Part shown: positions 1-5,756 of the stretch, piece by piece
How the letters are laid out: every line of letters begins with the position of its first letter
Position numbering within the stretch: position 1 is the first letter of the stretch
DNA from: an uncultured Cellvibrio sp.
GTDB lineage: Bacteria > Pseudomonadota > Gammaproteobacteria > Pseudomonadales > Cellvibrionaceae
Reading direction: 5' to 3'
DNA: 6,732 bases
Assembly (NCBI GenBank): GCA_946482345.1
Contig: CAMLRJ010000192.1
Location: 1 to 6,732, forward strand
Program-made: the position numbers and the translations under genes
The notes under the pieces: model-generated
Database searches by the model: none
The model's input: the letters and a program-made list of their open reading frames with translations, nothing else
Told to the model about the DNA's origin: nothing

Positions 1-2147
1 GTGTTGAGCTGGAACTGGTTTCCCCTGAACTCTTGAATTTTGATTTGGAAAAGCTCGGTAAAGCCTTGATTCCAGACGGAGATTTGCAATTCACCTACCT
101 CGGATTGCAAACCCTTTACGACCGTTACTTCATTCACAGCAATGATGTGCGCATCGAACTGCCACAGATATTCTTCATGCGTGTGGCCATGGGGTTGGCC
201 TTGAATGAAATTAACCGCGAAGAGCGTGCAATCGAGTTTTATCGACTGCTGTCGTCTTTTGATTACATGAGTTCAACACCTACCCTGTTTAACTCGGGAA
301 CCTTGCGTCCCCAGTTGTCTTCTTGCTACCTGACCACAGTACCGGACGACCTCTATGGTATTTACGGCGCCATGCAAGACAATGCCATGCTCAGCAAATT
401 TGCTGGCGGTTTGGGTAATGACTGGACACCGGTACGCGCACTAGGCGCTTACATCAAAGGGACCAATGGCAAGTCACAAGGTGTTGTCCCTTTCCTGAAA
501 GTCGCCAACGACACAGCTGTCGCGGTCAATCAGGGTGGCAAGCGTAAAGGCGCTGTTTGTGCCTATCTGGAAACCTGGCATATGGATGTTGAGGAGTTTT
601 TGGAACTGCGAAAAAACACCGGCGATGATCGCCGCCGTACCCATGACATGAACACCGCCAACTGGGTGCCTGACCTGTTCATGAAGCGTGTGTTTGATGA
701 TAAGGATTGGACTCTCTTCTCCCCTAATGATGTACCCGATCTGCACGACTTGTATGGTCGCTCTTTCGAAGAGCGCTATGAACATTACGAACGTGAAGCG
801 GCTGCAGGCAGAATCAAAGTCTTCAAAACTGTCCGTGCTCTGGATTTGTGGCGCAAGATGCTGGGCATGCTGTTCGAAACCGGACATCCATGGATTACTT
901 TCAAAGACCCATGCAACCTGCGCAGCCCGCAGCAACACGTAGGCGTGGTGCATTCATCCAACCTTTGTACCGAAATCACGCTCAACACCAAAGCAGGTGA
1001 TGAGATTGCTGTATGTAACCTCGGTTCGGTCAACCTGGCGCAGCACATTGTTGATGGCAAACTGGATCAAGCCAAACTTGAGCGCACGGTCAAAACCGCC
1101 ATTCGCATGCTGGATAATGTGATCGACATTAACTACTACGCCGTTGCTACGTCCAAGCAATCCAACGTTCGCCACCGTCCTATTGGCCTTGGCATCATGG
1201 GTTTCCAGGATGCGCTTTACGATCAACGCATAGCCTACAGTTCGCAAGCCGCCGTGGAGTTTGCTGATACCTCAATGGAAGCTGTCAGCTATTACGCCAT
1301 CAAAGCCTCCTGTGAATTGGCACAAGAGCGCGGCAAGTATTCTACTTTTGACGGTTCACTCTGGAGCAAAGGCATTCTGCCCGTAGACTCTATTGAGATA
1401 CTGGCCAAAAACCGTGGCGACCAATACATCAAAGTGGATCGCAGCAGAACCTTTGACTGGGACAGTCTGCGCGAACAAGTCAAAACCAAAGGTATGCGCA
1501 ACTCCAATGTGATGGCGATTGCCCCGACAGCGACTATCTCCAACATTACCGGTGTAACCCAATCGATTGAGCCGACTTATCAAAACCTTTATGTGAAATC
1601 CAACCTTTCTGGCGAATTCACCGTAGTAAACCCACATCTGGTTCACGACCTGAAGTCCCGCAATTTGTGGGATGCCGTAATGGTTAACGACCTGAAATAT
1701 TACGAAGGTTCTGTACAAAAAATTGATCGCATCCCCGATGATCTGAAAGCGATTTACGCCACAGCCTTCGAAGTCGAACCCAAGTGGATTGTGGAAGCCG
1801 CCAGCCGTCGTCAAAAGTGGATCGATCAGGCACAAAGTTTGAACCTCTACATTTCTGGCGCCAACGGTAAGAAATTGGATGTCACCTATCGCATGGCTTG
1901 GTACAGCGGTTTGAAAACCACTTATTACCTGCGTGCTTTGGCTGCAACCACCACTGAAAAATCCACCATTACTACCGGTGCATTGAACGCAGTGAGTTCA
2001 GGCGCAAACAGTGGTGGCAGCATAGCCGCCGCACCAGCACCAACTGCCAAACCCGTAGCCAGTGTTGCCGCACCGGAATTCGGTGAAGCAGCGCCAGTGC
2101 CAAAAGCTTGTTCGATTGATAACCCGGATTGTGAGGCGTGTCAGTAA
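1..2147 (+). CDS. nrdA: Ribonucleoside-diphosphate reductase class Ia, large (alpha) subunit, 5'-truncated by the window
   Basis: This subunit reduces ribonucleoside diphosphates to deoxyribonucleotides in the cytoplasm, using a radical supplied by NrdB. The open frame runs from the window edge (first full codon at 3), so the true start is upstream. Residues here are numbered from the codon at 33. Family motifs in order, with E. coli NrdA equivalents: SSC with Cys98 (C225); the GGKRKGA loop near 168-174; NLCTE with Asn310, Cys312 and Glu314 (N437, C439, E441), where Cys312 would be the thiyl-radical site; Cys328 (C462), the redox partner of Cys98; PTATIS at 498-503; and adjacent Tyr631-Tyr632 (Y730/Y731) for radical transfer. 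A flexible Ala/Pro/Ser/Gly-rich arm (about 645-690) carries C-terminal Cys700 and Cys703 (DCEACQ), which should re-reduce the active site. Spacing to Cys98 implies that the N-terminal ATP-cone region, and any second cone as in Pseudomonas, lies before the window. nrdB follows after 174 nt. Confidence 0.97.
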   Translation, partial: VELELVSPELLNFDLEKLGKALIPDGDLQFTYLGLQTLYDRYFIHSNDVRIELPQIFFMRVAMGLALNEINREERAIEFYRLLSSFDYMSSTPTLFNSGTLRPQLSSCYLTTVPDDLYGIYGAMQDNAMLSKFAGGLGNDWTPVRALGAYIKGTNGKSQGVVPFLKVANDTAVAVNQGGKRKGAVCAYLETWHMDVEEFLELRKNTGDDRRRTHDMNTANWVPDLFMKRVFDDKDWTLFSPNDVPDLHDLYGRSFEERYEHYEREAAAGRIKVFKTVRALDLWRKMLGMLFETGHPWITFKDPCNLRSPQQHVGVVHSSNLCTEITLNTKAGDEIAVCNLGSVNLAQHIVDGKLDQAKLERTVKTAIRMLDNVIDINYYAVATSKQSNVRHRPIGLGIMGFQDALYDQRIAYSSQAAVEFADTSMEAVSYYAIKASCELAQERGKYSTFDGSLWSKGILPVDSIEILAKNRGDQYIKVDRSRTFDWDSLREQVKTKGMRNSNVMAIAPTATISNITGVTQSIEPTYQNLYVKSNLSGEFTVVNPHLVHDLKSRNLWDAVMVNDLKYYEGSVQKIDRIPDDLKAIYATAFEVEPKWIVEAASRRQKWIDQAQSLNLYISGANGKKLDVTYRMAWYSGLKTTYYLRALAATTTEKSTITTGALNAVSSGANSGGSIAAAPAPTAKPVASVAAPEFGEAAPVPKACSIDNPDCEACQ

Positions 2148-2154
2148 GGAGAGC

Positions 2155-2251
2155 TAAATCCCTCCCCCGCCTCCCTTTTTCAAAGTGAGGAGCCAACTCC
2201 CCTTGGGAGTTGTGTAGTTCCCCACTTTGAAAAAGGGGGGTTAGGGATTTA
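2155..2251. repeat. MITE-like inverted-repeat element in the nrdA-nrdB spacer
   Basis: This near-palindromic element of about 97 bp lies just after the nrdA stop. Its outer arms are TAAATCCCT (2155-2163) and AGGGATTTA (2243-2251), a 9-bp match. A 15-bp perfect arm follows at 2173-2187 (CCCTTTTTCAAAGTG), matched at 2223-2237, and an 8-bp apical stem lies at 2194-2201/2205-2212 with a 3-nt loop. The element starts and ends with TA, as expected of a Tc1/mariner-type TA target duplication, although the palindrome makes this ambiguous. It contains no coding capacity. Transcribed, it would form a long hairpin between two cotranscribed genes. There is no T-rich tail after the outer stem, so it is not a canonical terminator. 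MITE identity is inferred from form; copies elsewhere in the genome would confirm it. Confidence 0.75.
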
Positions 2252-2321
2252 AAAACCTGAAATTGCAGACAAAAGTACAATCATTTAACAAATTAAAGAT
2301 TCAAACCCAGAGAGGAACACC

Positions 2322-3584
2322 ATGCTAAGTTGGGACGATTTCAACTCAGAAGAAACCGCAAAAGAAGCCGCACGCGAAGTCGCTCGTCAGGAAACCCTGA
2401 GCCCTCAAGTGCAATCCCAGGCTCGCCCGGTAAACGATACCCCGGTCAATACACAATTTGCCGAAAGTGCAAAAGAAGAAGGCATCAGCCCTGAGCTGGC
2501 CAAAGCACGCACTGCCCTCGCCCACCTCGACCCGGCCCCCGGCCTTGAAGAATTGCAAATGGGCGCAGCGCGCATTCAGGTAGATGACAAACGCATGATC
2601 AACTGCCGCGCTGACCTCAACCAACTGGTGCCGTTCAAATACGATTGGGCCTGGCAAAAATATCTTGATGGCTGCGCCAACCACTGGATGCCGCAGGAAG
2701 TAAACATGACCGCTGACATTGCGCTCTGGAAAAACAAAGAGGGCCTGACCGAAGACGAACGTCGCATCGTCATGCGCAGCCTGGGTTACTTCTCGACTGC
2801 TGACTCACTGGTTGCCAACAATCTGGTCTTAGCCATCTACCGTTTGATCACCAACCCCGAATGTCGCCAATACATTTTGCGTCAATCATTCGAAGAAGCG
2901 ATTCACACTCACGCTTATCAATATTGCATTGAATCTTTAGGCATGGACGAAAGTGAAGTCTTCAACATGTACCGCGAGCTACCCTCAGTCGCCAACAAAG
3001 CCGCCTGGAGTTTGAAACACACCCAAACCTTAGGTAATCCCACTTTCACCACCGGCACACCGGAAACCGATCAGGAATTGCTCCGCAATTTAGTCGCGTT
3101 TTATGTAGTGACTGAAGGCATTTTCTTCTACTGCGGTTTCAGCCAAATCCTGAGCATGGGCCGCCGCAATAAAATGACGGGCGTTGCTGAACAATTCCAA
3201 TATATTTTGCGCGACGAATCCATGCATTTGAATTTTGGTATCGACGTAATCAACCAAATCAAATTGGAAAACCCACACTTGTGGACTGCAGAATTCCAGC
3301 AAGAAGTCTTGCAAATGATTTTGGAAGGCACCGAATTGGAAATTCAATACGCCAGAGATTCAATGCCCCGCGGCGTCCTCGGCATGAACGCCGCAACAAT
3401 GGAAGAATACCTCCACTTCATCGCGAATCGCCGCTGCGCGCAATTAGGTTTGAAAGAACAATTCCCTGGTGCACAAAATCCATTTCCGTGGATGAGTGAG
3501 ATTATGGATTTAAGAAAAGAGAAAAACTTTTTTGAGACTAGAGTGATTGAATATCAAGCTGGAGGAGCATTGAGCTGGGATTGA
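2322..3584 (+). CDS. nrdB: Ribonucleoside-diphosphate reductase class Ia, small (beta) subunit
   Basis: This is the 420-aa radical-generating subunit, which holds a diiron centre and tyrosyl radical and passes the radical to NrdA. The ATG is preceded by AGAGG at 2311-2315, 6 nt upstream. Ligands by alignment with E. coli NrdB: Asp161 (TADS; D84), Glu192 and His195 (EEAIH; E115, H118), Glu265 (VTEG; E204), and Glu299 and His302 (RDESMH; E238, H241). The radical tyrosine is Tyr199 (THAY; Y122). Trp122 (NHWMPQE) and Asp298 match the W48/D237 transfer path, and Tyr411 near the C-terminus is the likely Y356 equivalent. The metal site therefore looks fully functional, with a Tyr rather than the Phe/Leu of radical-free subclasses. 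Compared with E. coli there are about 76 extra N-terminal residues, polar and Ala/Glu-rich, with no ATP-cone motif. The C-terminal tail GGALSWD should dock on NrdA; the N-terminus MLSWDDF echoes it. No strong terminator follows. Confidence 0.98.
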   Translation: MLSWDDFNSEETAKEAAREVARQETLSPQVQSQARPVNDTPVNTQFAESAKEEGISPELAKARTALAHLDPAPGLEELQMGAARIQVDDKRMINCRADLNQLVPFKYDWAWQKYLDGCANHWMPQEVNMTADIALWKNKEGLTEDERRIVMRSLGYFSTADSLVANNLVLAIYRLITNPECRQYILRQSFEEAIHTHAYQYCIESLGMDESEVFNMYRELPSVANKAAWSLKHTQTLGNPTFTTGTPETDQELLRNLVAFYVVTEGIFFYCGFSQILSMGRRNKMTGVAEQFQYILRDESMHLNFGIDVINQIKLENPHLWTAEFQQEVLQMILEGTELEIQYARDSMPRGVLGMNAATMEEYLHFIANRRCAQLGLKEQFPGAQNPFPWMSEIMDLRKEKNFFETRVIEYQAGGALSWD

Positions 3585-3717
3585 TTTAGAAAATATAGTG
3601 TGGGGAAATGGATTTCTCCTACAGGTCAAAAAATCATCATATTCACTATGAATTTCATTAGATTTCTATTGATTTTTTCCAGAGGAGTTAATTAGAAAAT
3701 TATTTTTTTGGAGGGAA

Positions 3718-3833
3718 TTCGCTGATCAAGAAAGTTTTGCGCACAGCCTTGATCAGCGAAACACTTGGTTGTCCAAGCTGGGTAAAGATTAAATGTTTAA
3801 GAGTTTTTTTTCTTACTCTTTGCAAAACTTTAC
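3718..3833 (+). promoter_or_regulatory. Candidate structured RNA leader (inverted repeat with loop-complementary downstream segment)
   Basis: Thirteen-nt arms TTCGCTGATCAAG (3718-3730) and CTTGATCAGCGAA (3748-3760) are perfectly complementary around a 17-nt loop. The first ten loop bases, AAAGTTTTGC (3731-3740), are perfectly complementary to GCAAAACTTT (3822-3831), so a pseudoknot or a competing alternative fold is possible. In between lies a small hairpin CTTGG/CCAAG (3764-3777). A competing pairing GTAAAG/CTTTAC (3782-3787/3828-3833) encloses AAGAG/CTCTT (3799-3803/3816-3820). A weak promoter-like pair, TTGGTT (3766-3771) and TTAAAT (3789-3794) with a 17-bp spacer, falls inside. If that promoter were used, the inverted repeat would be an upstream operator rather than RNA. 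The block ends about 35 nt before the ribosome binding site of the gene at 3882. No known riboswitch family was recognised. The rest of the gene-free stretch (3585-3717) shows only AT-rich sequence and a weak hairpin at 3602-3619. Confidence 0.4.
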
Positions 3834-3860
3834 GCAACTCGGATAACCGTTTTTTAACAG

Positions 3861-3884
3861 CCAATATTGGAGGAATATTCCATG
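3861..3884 (+). promoter_or_regulatory. Ribosome binding site in an AT hairpin loop, fixing the start at 3882
   Basis: GGAGGA (3869-3874) is a near-consensus Shine-Dalgarno site 7 nt before the ATG at 3882. It is flanked by two copies of the self-complementary hexamer AATATT (3863-3868 and 3874-3879), which can pair so that GGAGG forms the loop. This site argues for the ATG at 3882 rather than the in-frame TTG at 3867, which lies before and partly inside the Shine-Dalgarno itself. Confidence 0.55.
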
Positions 3885-4070
3885 GCAACATCAAAAAAAC
3901 GGCCAGGCGAAAATACTGGTAATCAAGGCGGTATCTTTCAGGAAATGGGAGCAAAAGGTGGATTAAAACCAAATTTTGCAACTGTACCTGACAATAAACC
4001 ACTACCACCAACAACTAAACCCAATAGTTTTTGGGTGCCAGTAAACACCACGCCTAACAGCAAACGCTAA
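3882..4070 (+). CDS. Small YjzC-like protein (62 aa), function unknown
   Basis: This short hydrophilic protein starts MATSKKRPGENTG and has no signal peptide or membrane segment. It carries a Gly-rich core, GGIFQEMGAKGG (about residues 16-27), followed by NFATVPDNKPLPPTTKPNSFW and a basic SKR end. The RPG start, the GGIFQE.G.KGG motif and the LPPT..P...W pattern resemble the YjzC-like family of very small proteins, which has no known function. That family call is from memory and tentative. The strong GGAGGA site 7 nt upstream supports both the gene and this start. It is the first gene of a likely two-gene unit: the KTSC-domain gene begins 17 nt after its stop. The unusual leader at 3718-3833 lies directly upstream and may control it. 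Reality of the gene is more certain than its family. Confidence 0.75.
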   Translation: MATSKKRPGENTGNQGGIFQEMGAKGGLKPNFATVPDNKPLPPTTKPNSFWVPVNTTPNSKR

Positions 4071-4087
4071 TCCGAGAGGTAATAAAG

Positions 4088-4336
4088 ATGACAAGATACA
4101 AAAATCTAAATGGCAATTCGAGTGTAATTGCCTATGAAATCTCACCAGCATATATAGATGTTCTGTTTGAGGATAAATCTCTTTACAGATACAACTATAT
4201 AGTTACGGGAATTGCTCATGTTGAACAAATGAAGTTATTAGCTCAACAGGGCAAAGGGCTGTGCACTTACATAAATAAATTTGTTCGAAAAAGATATTCG
4301 AATAAGTTAATACCTTCGAATGTTATTCTGACTTAA
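4088..4336 (+). CDS. KTSC-domain protein (82 aa)
   Basis: The domain covers about residues 10-70: NSSVIAYEISPAYIDVLF, then the typical short beta turn DKSLYRYNYI, then a helix with HVEQMKLLAQQGKGL and the closing YINKFVRKRY. This order (SS.I....Y....L.V.F.....Y.Y ... G....I...R..Y) is that of the KTSC domain, named from its occurrence at the C-terminus of some lysyl-tRNA synthetases. The domain is small and its biochemical role is not established. The protein here is essentially a stand-alone KTSC domain, presumably cytoplasmic, since no signal peptide or membrane segment is visible. Start: ATG at 4088 with GAGAGG at 4074-4079, 8 nt upstream. It follows the YjzC-like gene by 17 nt and ends 12 nt before a hairpin that probably closes the unit. 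Its codons are visibly more AT-rich than those of nrdAB, which may mean acquisition or simply weak expression. Confidence 0.85.
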   Translation: MTRYKNLNGNSSVIAYEISPAYIDVLFEDKSLYRYNYIVTGIAHVEQMKLLAQQGKGLCTYINKFVRKRYSNKLIPSNVILT

Positions 4337-4348
4337 TACAGGACGTAG

Positions 4349-4375
4349 AGGCTCGTTCGTTTAACGAACGGGCCT
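4349..4375 (+). terminator. Terminator-like hairpin after the KTSC gene
   Basis: The arms 4349-4360 (AGGCTCGTTCGT) and 4364-4375 (ACGAACGGGCCT) form a 12-bp stem with a single G-T wobble and a 3-nt TTA loop. It starts 12 nt after the KTSC stop codon. The stem is strong, but the following sequence (ATTAGTAAAATAAAT) is AT-rich without a real T-run, so intrinsic termination may be partial. It could instead be a 3'-end stabilising hairpin. Confidence 0.55.
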
Positions 4376-4403
4376 ATTAGTAAAATAAATAAACTTGGCA
4401 CAT

Positions 4404-4536
4404 GTAGGGCGGGTCGTGACCCGCGTGTGCGAAGTGCAATACATCAACACGTTACAAAAAATTAATATCGAAAATATAAAATCAAAAGCGTCATGAATTC
4501 AAATTTGGGAGCAACGCGGGTTACAACCCGCCCTAC
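4404..4536. repeat. MITE-like element, copy 1, with intact terminal inverted repeats
   Basis: The 22-bp ends are GTAGGGCGGGTCGTGACCCG plus CG at 4404-4425 and its near-complement at 4515-4536 (20 of 22 positions match). Each end is itself a small palindrome (GCGGGTC...GACCCGC), so the single strand folds into a hairpin at each terminus. The interior is AT-rich, with serial ATCGAAAAT/ATCAAAAG-like units, and has no transposase. This form (about 133 bp, terminal inverted repeats, no coding) fits a non-autonomous miniature transposable element. No clear target-site duplication is visible at the flanks. Copy 2 lies 82 bp downstream in the same orientation. Confidence 0.8.
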
Positions 4537-4618
4537 GGAGAGGACAAGGTATGCAGGGATTGTTAAAAGCGATGATTTACGAATTGGCATTGATCAAAAA
4601 TTTACGGAACCGGTACAT

Positions 4619-4774
4619 GTAGGGCGGGTCGCGACCCGCATGTGCGAAGTACAACACATCAAAGCGTTACAAAAACTATTATCGAAAATCGAAAATCTAA
4701 AATCAAAAGAATCATAAATTCAAACATGGGAGCTAATTAAAATCAAAAAGGAACAACGCGGGTCGTAACAAGCG
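4619..4774. repeat. MITE-like element, copy 2, right end decayed
   Basis: The sequence matches copy 1 closely from the left terminus (GTAGGGCGGGTCGCGACCCG..., 4619-4640) through TGTGCGAAGT, CGTTACAAAAA, TATCGAAAAT, AAATCAAAAG and GGGAGC (about 4735). After that it has an extra stretch of about 20 nt, TAATTAAAATCAAAAAGGAA, which partly repeats its own interior. The right terminus has lost its outer half: CGCGGGTCGTAAC survives at 4757-4769, but the expected CCGCCCTAC does not follow. It is directly repeated relative to copy 1, with the sequence between the copies unrelated to either. Copy 2 is probably no longer mobile. Confidence 0.75.
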
Positions 4775-4846
4775 TATGCTCATGTTGAGGGCAATCAGAG
4801 ATAGATCACAGCATGATTGAAATTAGCCTCTGACGTGAAGAATCCA

Positions 4847-4876
4847 ATATCAAACGCGAATTGGTTTTGATATAAA
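4847..4876 (+). promoter_or_regulatory. Inverted repeat overlapping a candidate -10 element upstream of the YidB-like gene
   Basis: ATATCAAA (4847-4854) and TTTGATAT (4866-4873) form a perfect 8-bp inverted repeat with an 11-bp centre. The right arm overlaps TATAAA (4871-4876), the best -10-like hexamer before the gene at 4914. No good -35 hexamer lies at the expected distance (TATCAA at 4848-4853 is poor), so an activator- or repressor-controlled promoter is conceivable. This is a weak call. Confidence 0.3.
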
Positions 4877-4913
4877 GCACAAGCATCAATCACATTCAAC
4901 ACGAGGATTTTGT

Positions 4914-5351
4914 ATGAGTTTACTGAACATGGCAGCTGAAATACTCAGCTCAAAATTGTCACAATCTGGCAACAACACTTCTATCAATTCACTTGTATCC
5001 GCACTTAAAGCACTTCTACCAACAGGAGGAGACGGCGAGCTCGATCTGAATGATTTGGTTGGCCTGCTGAATAAAGGAGGATTAACCTCCCTGGTTTCAA
5101 CCTGGCTGGGTGATGGCAAAAACTCTCCCATGTCCGTTTCGCAAATCGTATCACTACTGGGTCAAGACAAAATTGCCAGTTTTGCAAAAACCATAGGTGT
5201 AAATACCGACATTGCCAGCAAAGGACTTTCTGAAATGCTGCCCGAGTTAATCGACAAAAATAGCAGCGGCGGTAATTTATTATCCGGCGTATTAAAAAGC
5301 GGGGCCGCTGAAAGCCTTGCCAAAAATGTACTGGGCAATTTGTTTAAATAA
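4914..5351 (+). CDS. YidB/DUF937-family protein (145 aa)
   Basis: The C-terminal two thirds match the YidB-like DUF937 pattern: GLLNKGGLTSLVSTWLGDGKN (about 50-70; compare the GGL..I.STWL of E. coli YidB), then MSVSQIVSLLGQDKIASFAKTIGV (about 73-96) and ASKGLSEMLPELIDK (101-115), ending in a Leu/Gly-rich tail. The first 45 residues, a helix-prone segment with Asn/Ser/Gly-rich linkers, differ from YidB. No signal peptide or membrane span is seen, so it is probably cytoplasmic. The family has no established function. Start: ATG at 4914 with GAGGA at 4903-4907, 6 nt upstream. The DUF2853 gene follows after 21 nt with its own Shine-Dalgarno, so the two are probably cotranscribed. The inverted repeat at 4847-4873 may regulate the pair. 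Confidence 0.88.
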   Translation: MSLLNMAAEILSSKLSQSGNNTSINSLVSALKALLPTGGDGELDLNDLVGLLNKGGLTSLVSTWLGDGKNSPMSVSQIVSLLGQDKIASFAKTIGVNTDIASKGLSEMLPELIDKNSSGGNLLSGVLKSGAAESLAKNVLGNLFK

Positions 5352-5372
5352 CATTTATCAAGGGGAAAAACT

Positions 5373-5681
5373 ATGAGTGATTATTTAGCTGATGTAAAAA
5401 AATACCATTCAACTGCTGACGAATCAGTCGTTACAAAAATCGTAAAGCACTTGGGTATAGCCCTTCAAAGCCGCGATGCTTCGCTCGTCTCCAGCTCAGA
5501 TAAAACAGAATTGGATCGCGTAGTCGAAAAATGGTGCGGTAAAAAATTGGGAATCACCGGTGATGCTGCCATCAATGCCGTTAATAAGGTTTGCGACATC
5601 ATGAAAGCAGAAAAAAACAAATCACGAGTGACCTTTTATTATTTGGTTGCAAAAGAATTAGGAAAATTAAACGATTTATAA
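5373..5681 (+). CDS. DUF2853-family protein (102 aa)
   Basis: This complete small acidic/basic helical protein has the family hallmarks: an MSDYLADVKKY start, a central KKLGITGDAAINAVNKVCDIMK (about 58-78), and the closing SRVTFYYLVAKELGKL (84-99), where SRVTFYYL is the most characteristic segment. Length is typical for the family, which has no known function. There is no signal peptide or transmembrane segment. Two cysteines (Cys55, Cys74) are present without an obvious metal motif. The ATG at 5373 has AAGGGG at 5360-5365, 7 nt upstream. It is the second gene of the YidB-like unit and is followed within about 20 nt by a strong terminator shared with the convergent beta-helix gene. Confidence 0.93.
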   Translation: MSDYLADVKKYHSTADESVVTKIVKHLGIALQSRDASLVSSSDKTELDRVVEKWCGKKLGITGDAAINAVNKVCDIMKAEKNKSRVTFYYLVAKELGKLNDL

Positions 5682-5701
5682 AAGCAAGAGAAGCCCCAAA
5701 T

Positions 5702-5728
5702 AAAAAGCCCCGCAACGCGAGGCTTTTT
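5702..5728. terminator. Bidirectional intrinsic terminator between convergent genes
   Basis: AAAAAGCCCCGC (5702-5713) pairs with GCGAGGCTTTTT (5717-5728) across an AAC loop, with one internal mismatch (C opposite A). The plus strand continues TATTTTTTATAG, and the minus strand reads GCTTTTTATTTG, so both directions have a GC stem followed by a T-run. It lies 20 nt after the DUF2853 stop and 28 nt after the beta-helix stop on the other strand, the expected position for a shared terminator. Confidence 0.85.
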
Positions 5729-5756
5729 ATTTTTTATAGAACGAATTTTCAACAAC

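Larger units (their letters stand above)
4337..4913. other. Gene-free stretch filled mainly with short repeats
   Basis: No convincing gene is visible here on either strand. The stretch holds the hairpin closing the KTSC unit (4349-4375), two direct copies of a MITE-like element (4404-4536 and 4619-about 4774) and the upstream region of the YidB-like gene (about 4780-4913). The 82-bp spacer between the two copies contains a 23-codon reading frame, 4551-4622, discussed in the findings. A longer frame over 4493-4717 consists mostly of repeat sequence and is not accepted as a gene. Confidence 0.7.

Noticed and set aside
474..953. Long minus-strand frames inside nrdA and nrdB
   Set aside because: They are antisense shadows of strongly conserved coding sequence, with no domain match.
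2263..2291. Possible separate nrdB promoter (TTGCAG, 17 bp, TAACAA)
   Set aside because: The -10 hexamer matches only about half the consensus. No NrdR-box-like sequence was seen nearby, so it is not supportable.
3602..3619. Hairpin GGGGAAA/TTTCTCC after nrdB as a terminator
   Set aside because: It is short, with one wobble pair, and is not followed by a T-run. The A/T-only stem before the T-run at 3703-3709 is also too weak.
3793..3846. 17-codon mini-frame (MFKSFFSYSLQNFTQLG) as a leader peptide
   Set aside because: There is no proper Shine-Dalgarno, no run of a regulatory amino acid, and it coincides with the T-rich structured segment.
3737..3922. 61-codon plus-strand frame across the leader and the start of the YjzC-like gene
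   Set aside because: It overlaps the better-supported gene at 3882 in another frame, lacks a good ribosome binding site and reads through the inverted-repeat arm and T-runs.
4493..4717. 74-codon plus-strand reading frame starting MNSNLG
   Set aside because: It runs from the 3' half of MITE copy 1 through the spacer into copy 2. Most of it is translated repeat sequence, and no convincing ribosome binding site precedes 4493.
3585..4913. Integron cassette array or CRISPR array
   Set aside because: No core-site pairs typical of attC flank the small genes. The repeats are two MITE-like copies of about 130-155 bp, not short regularly spaced repeats.
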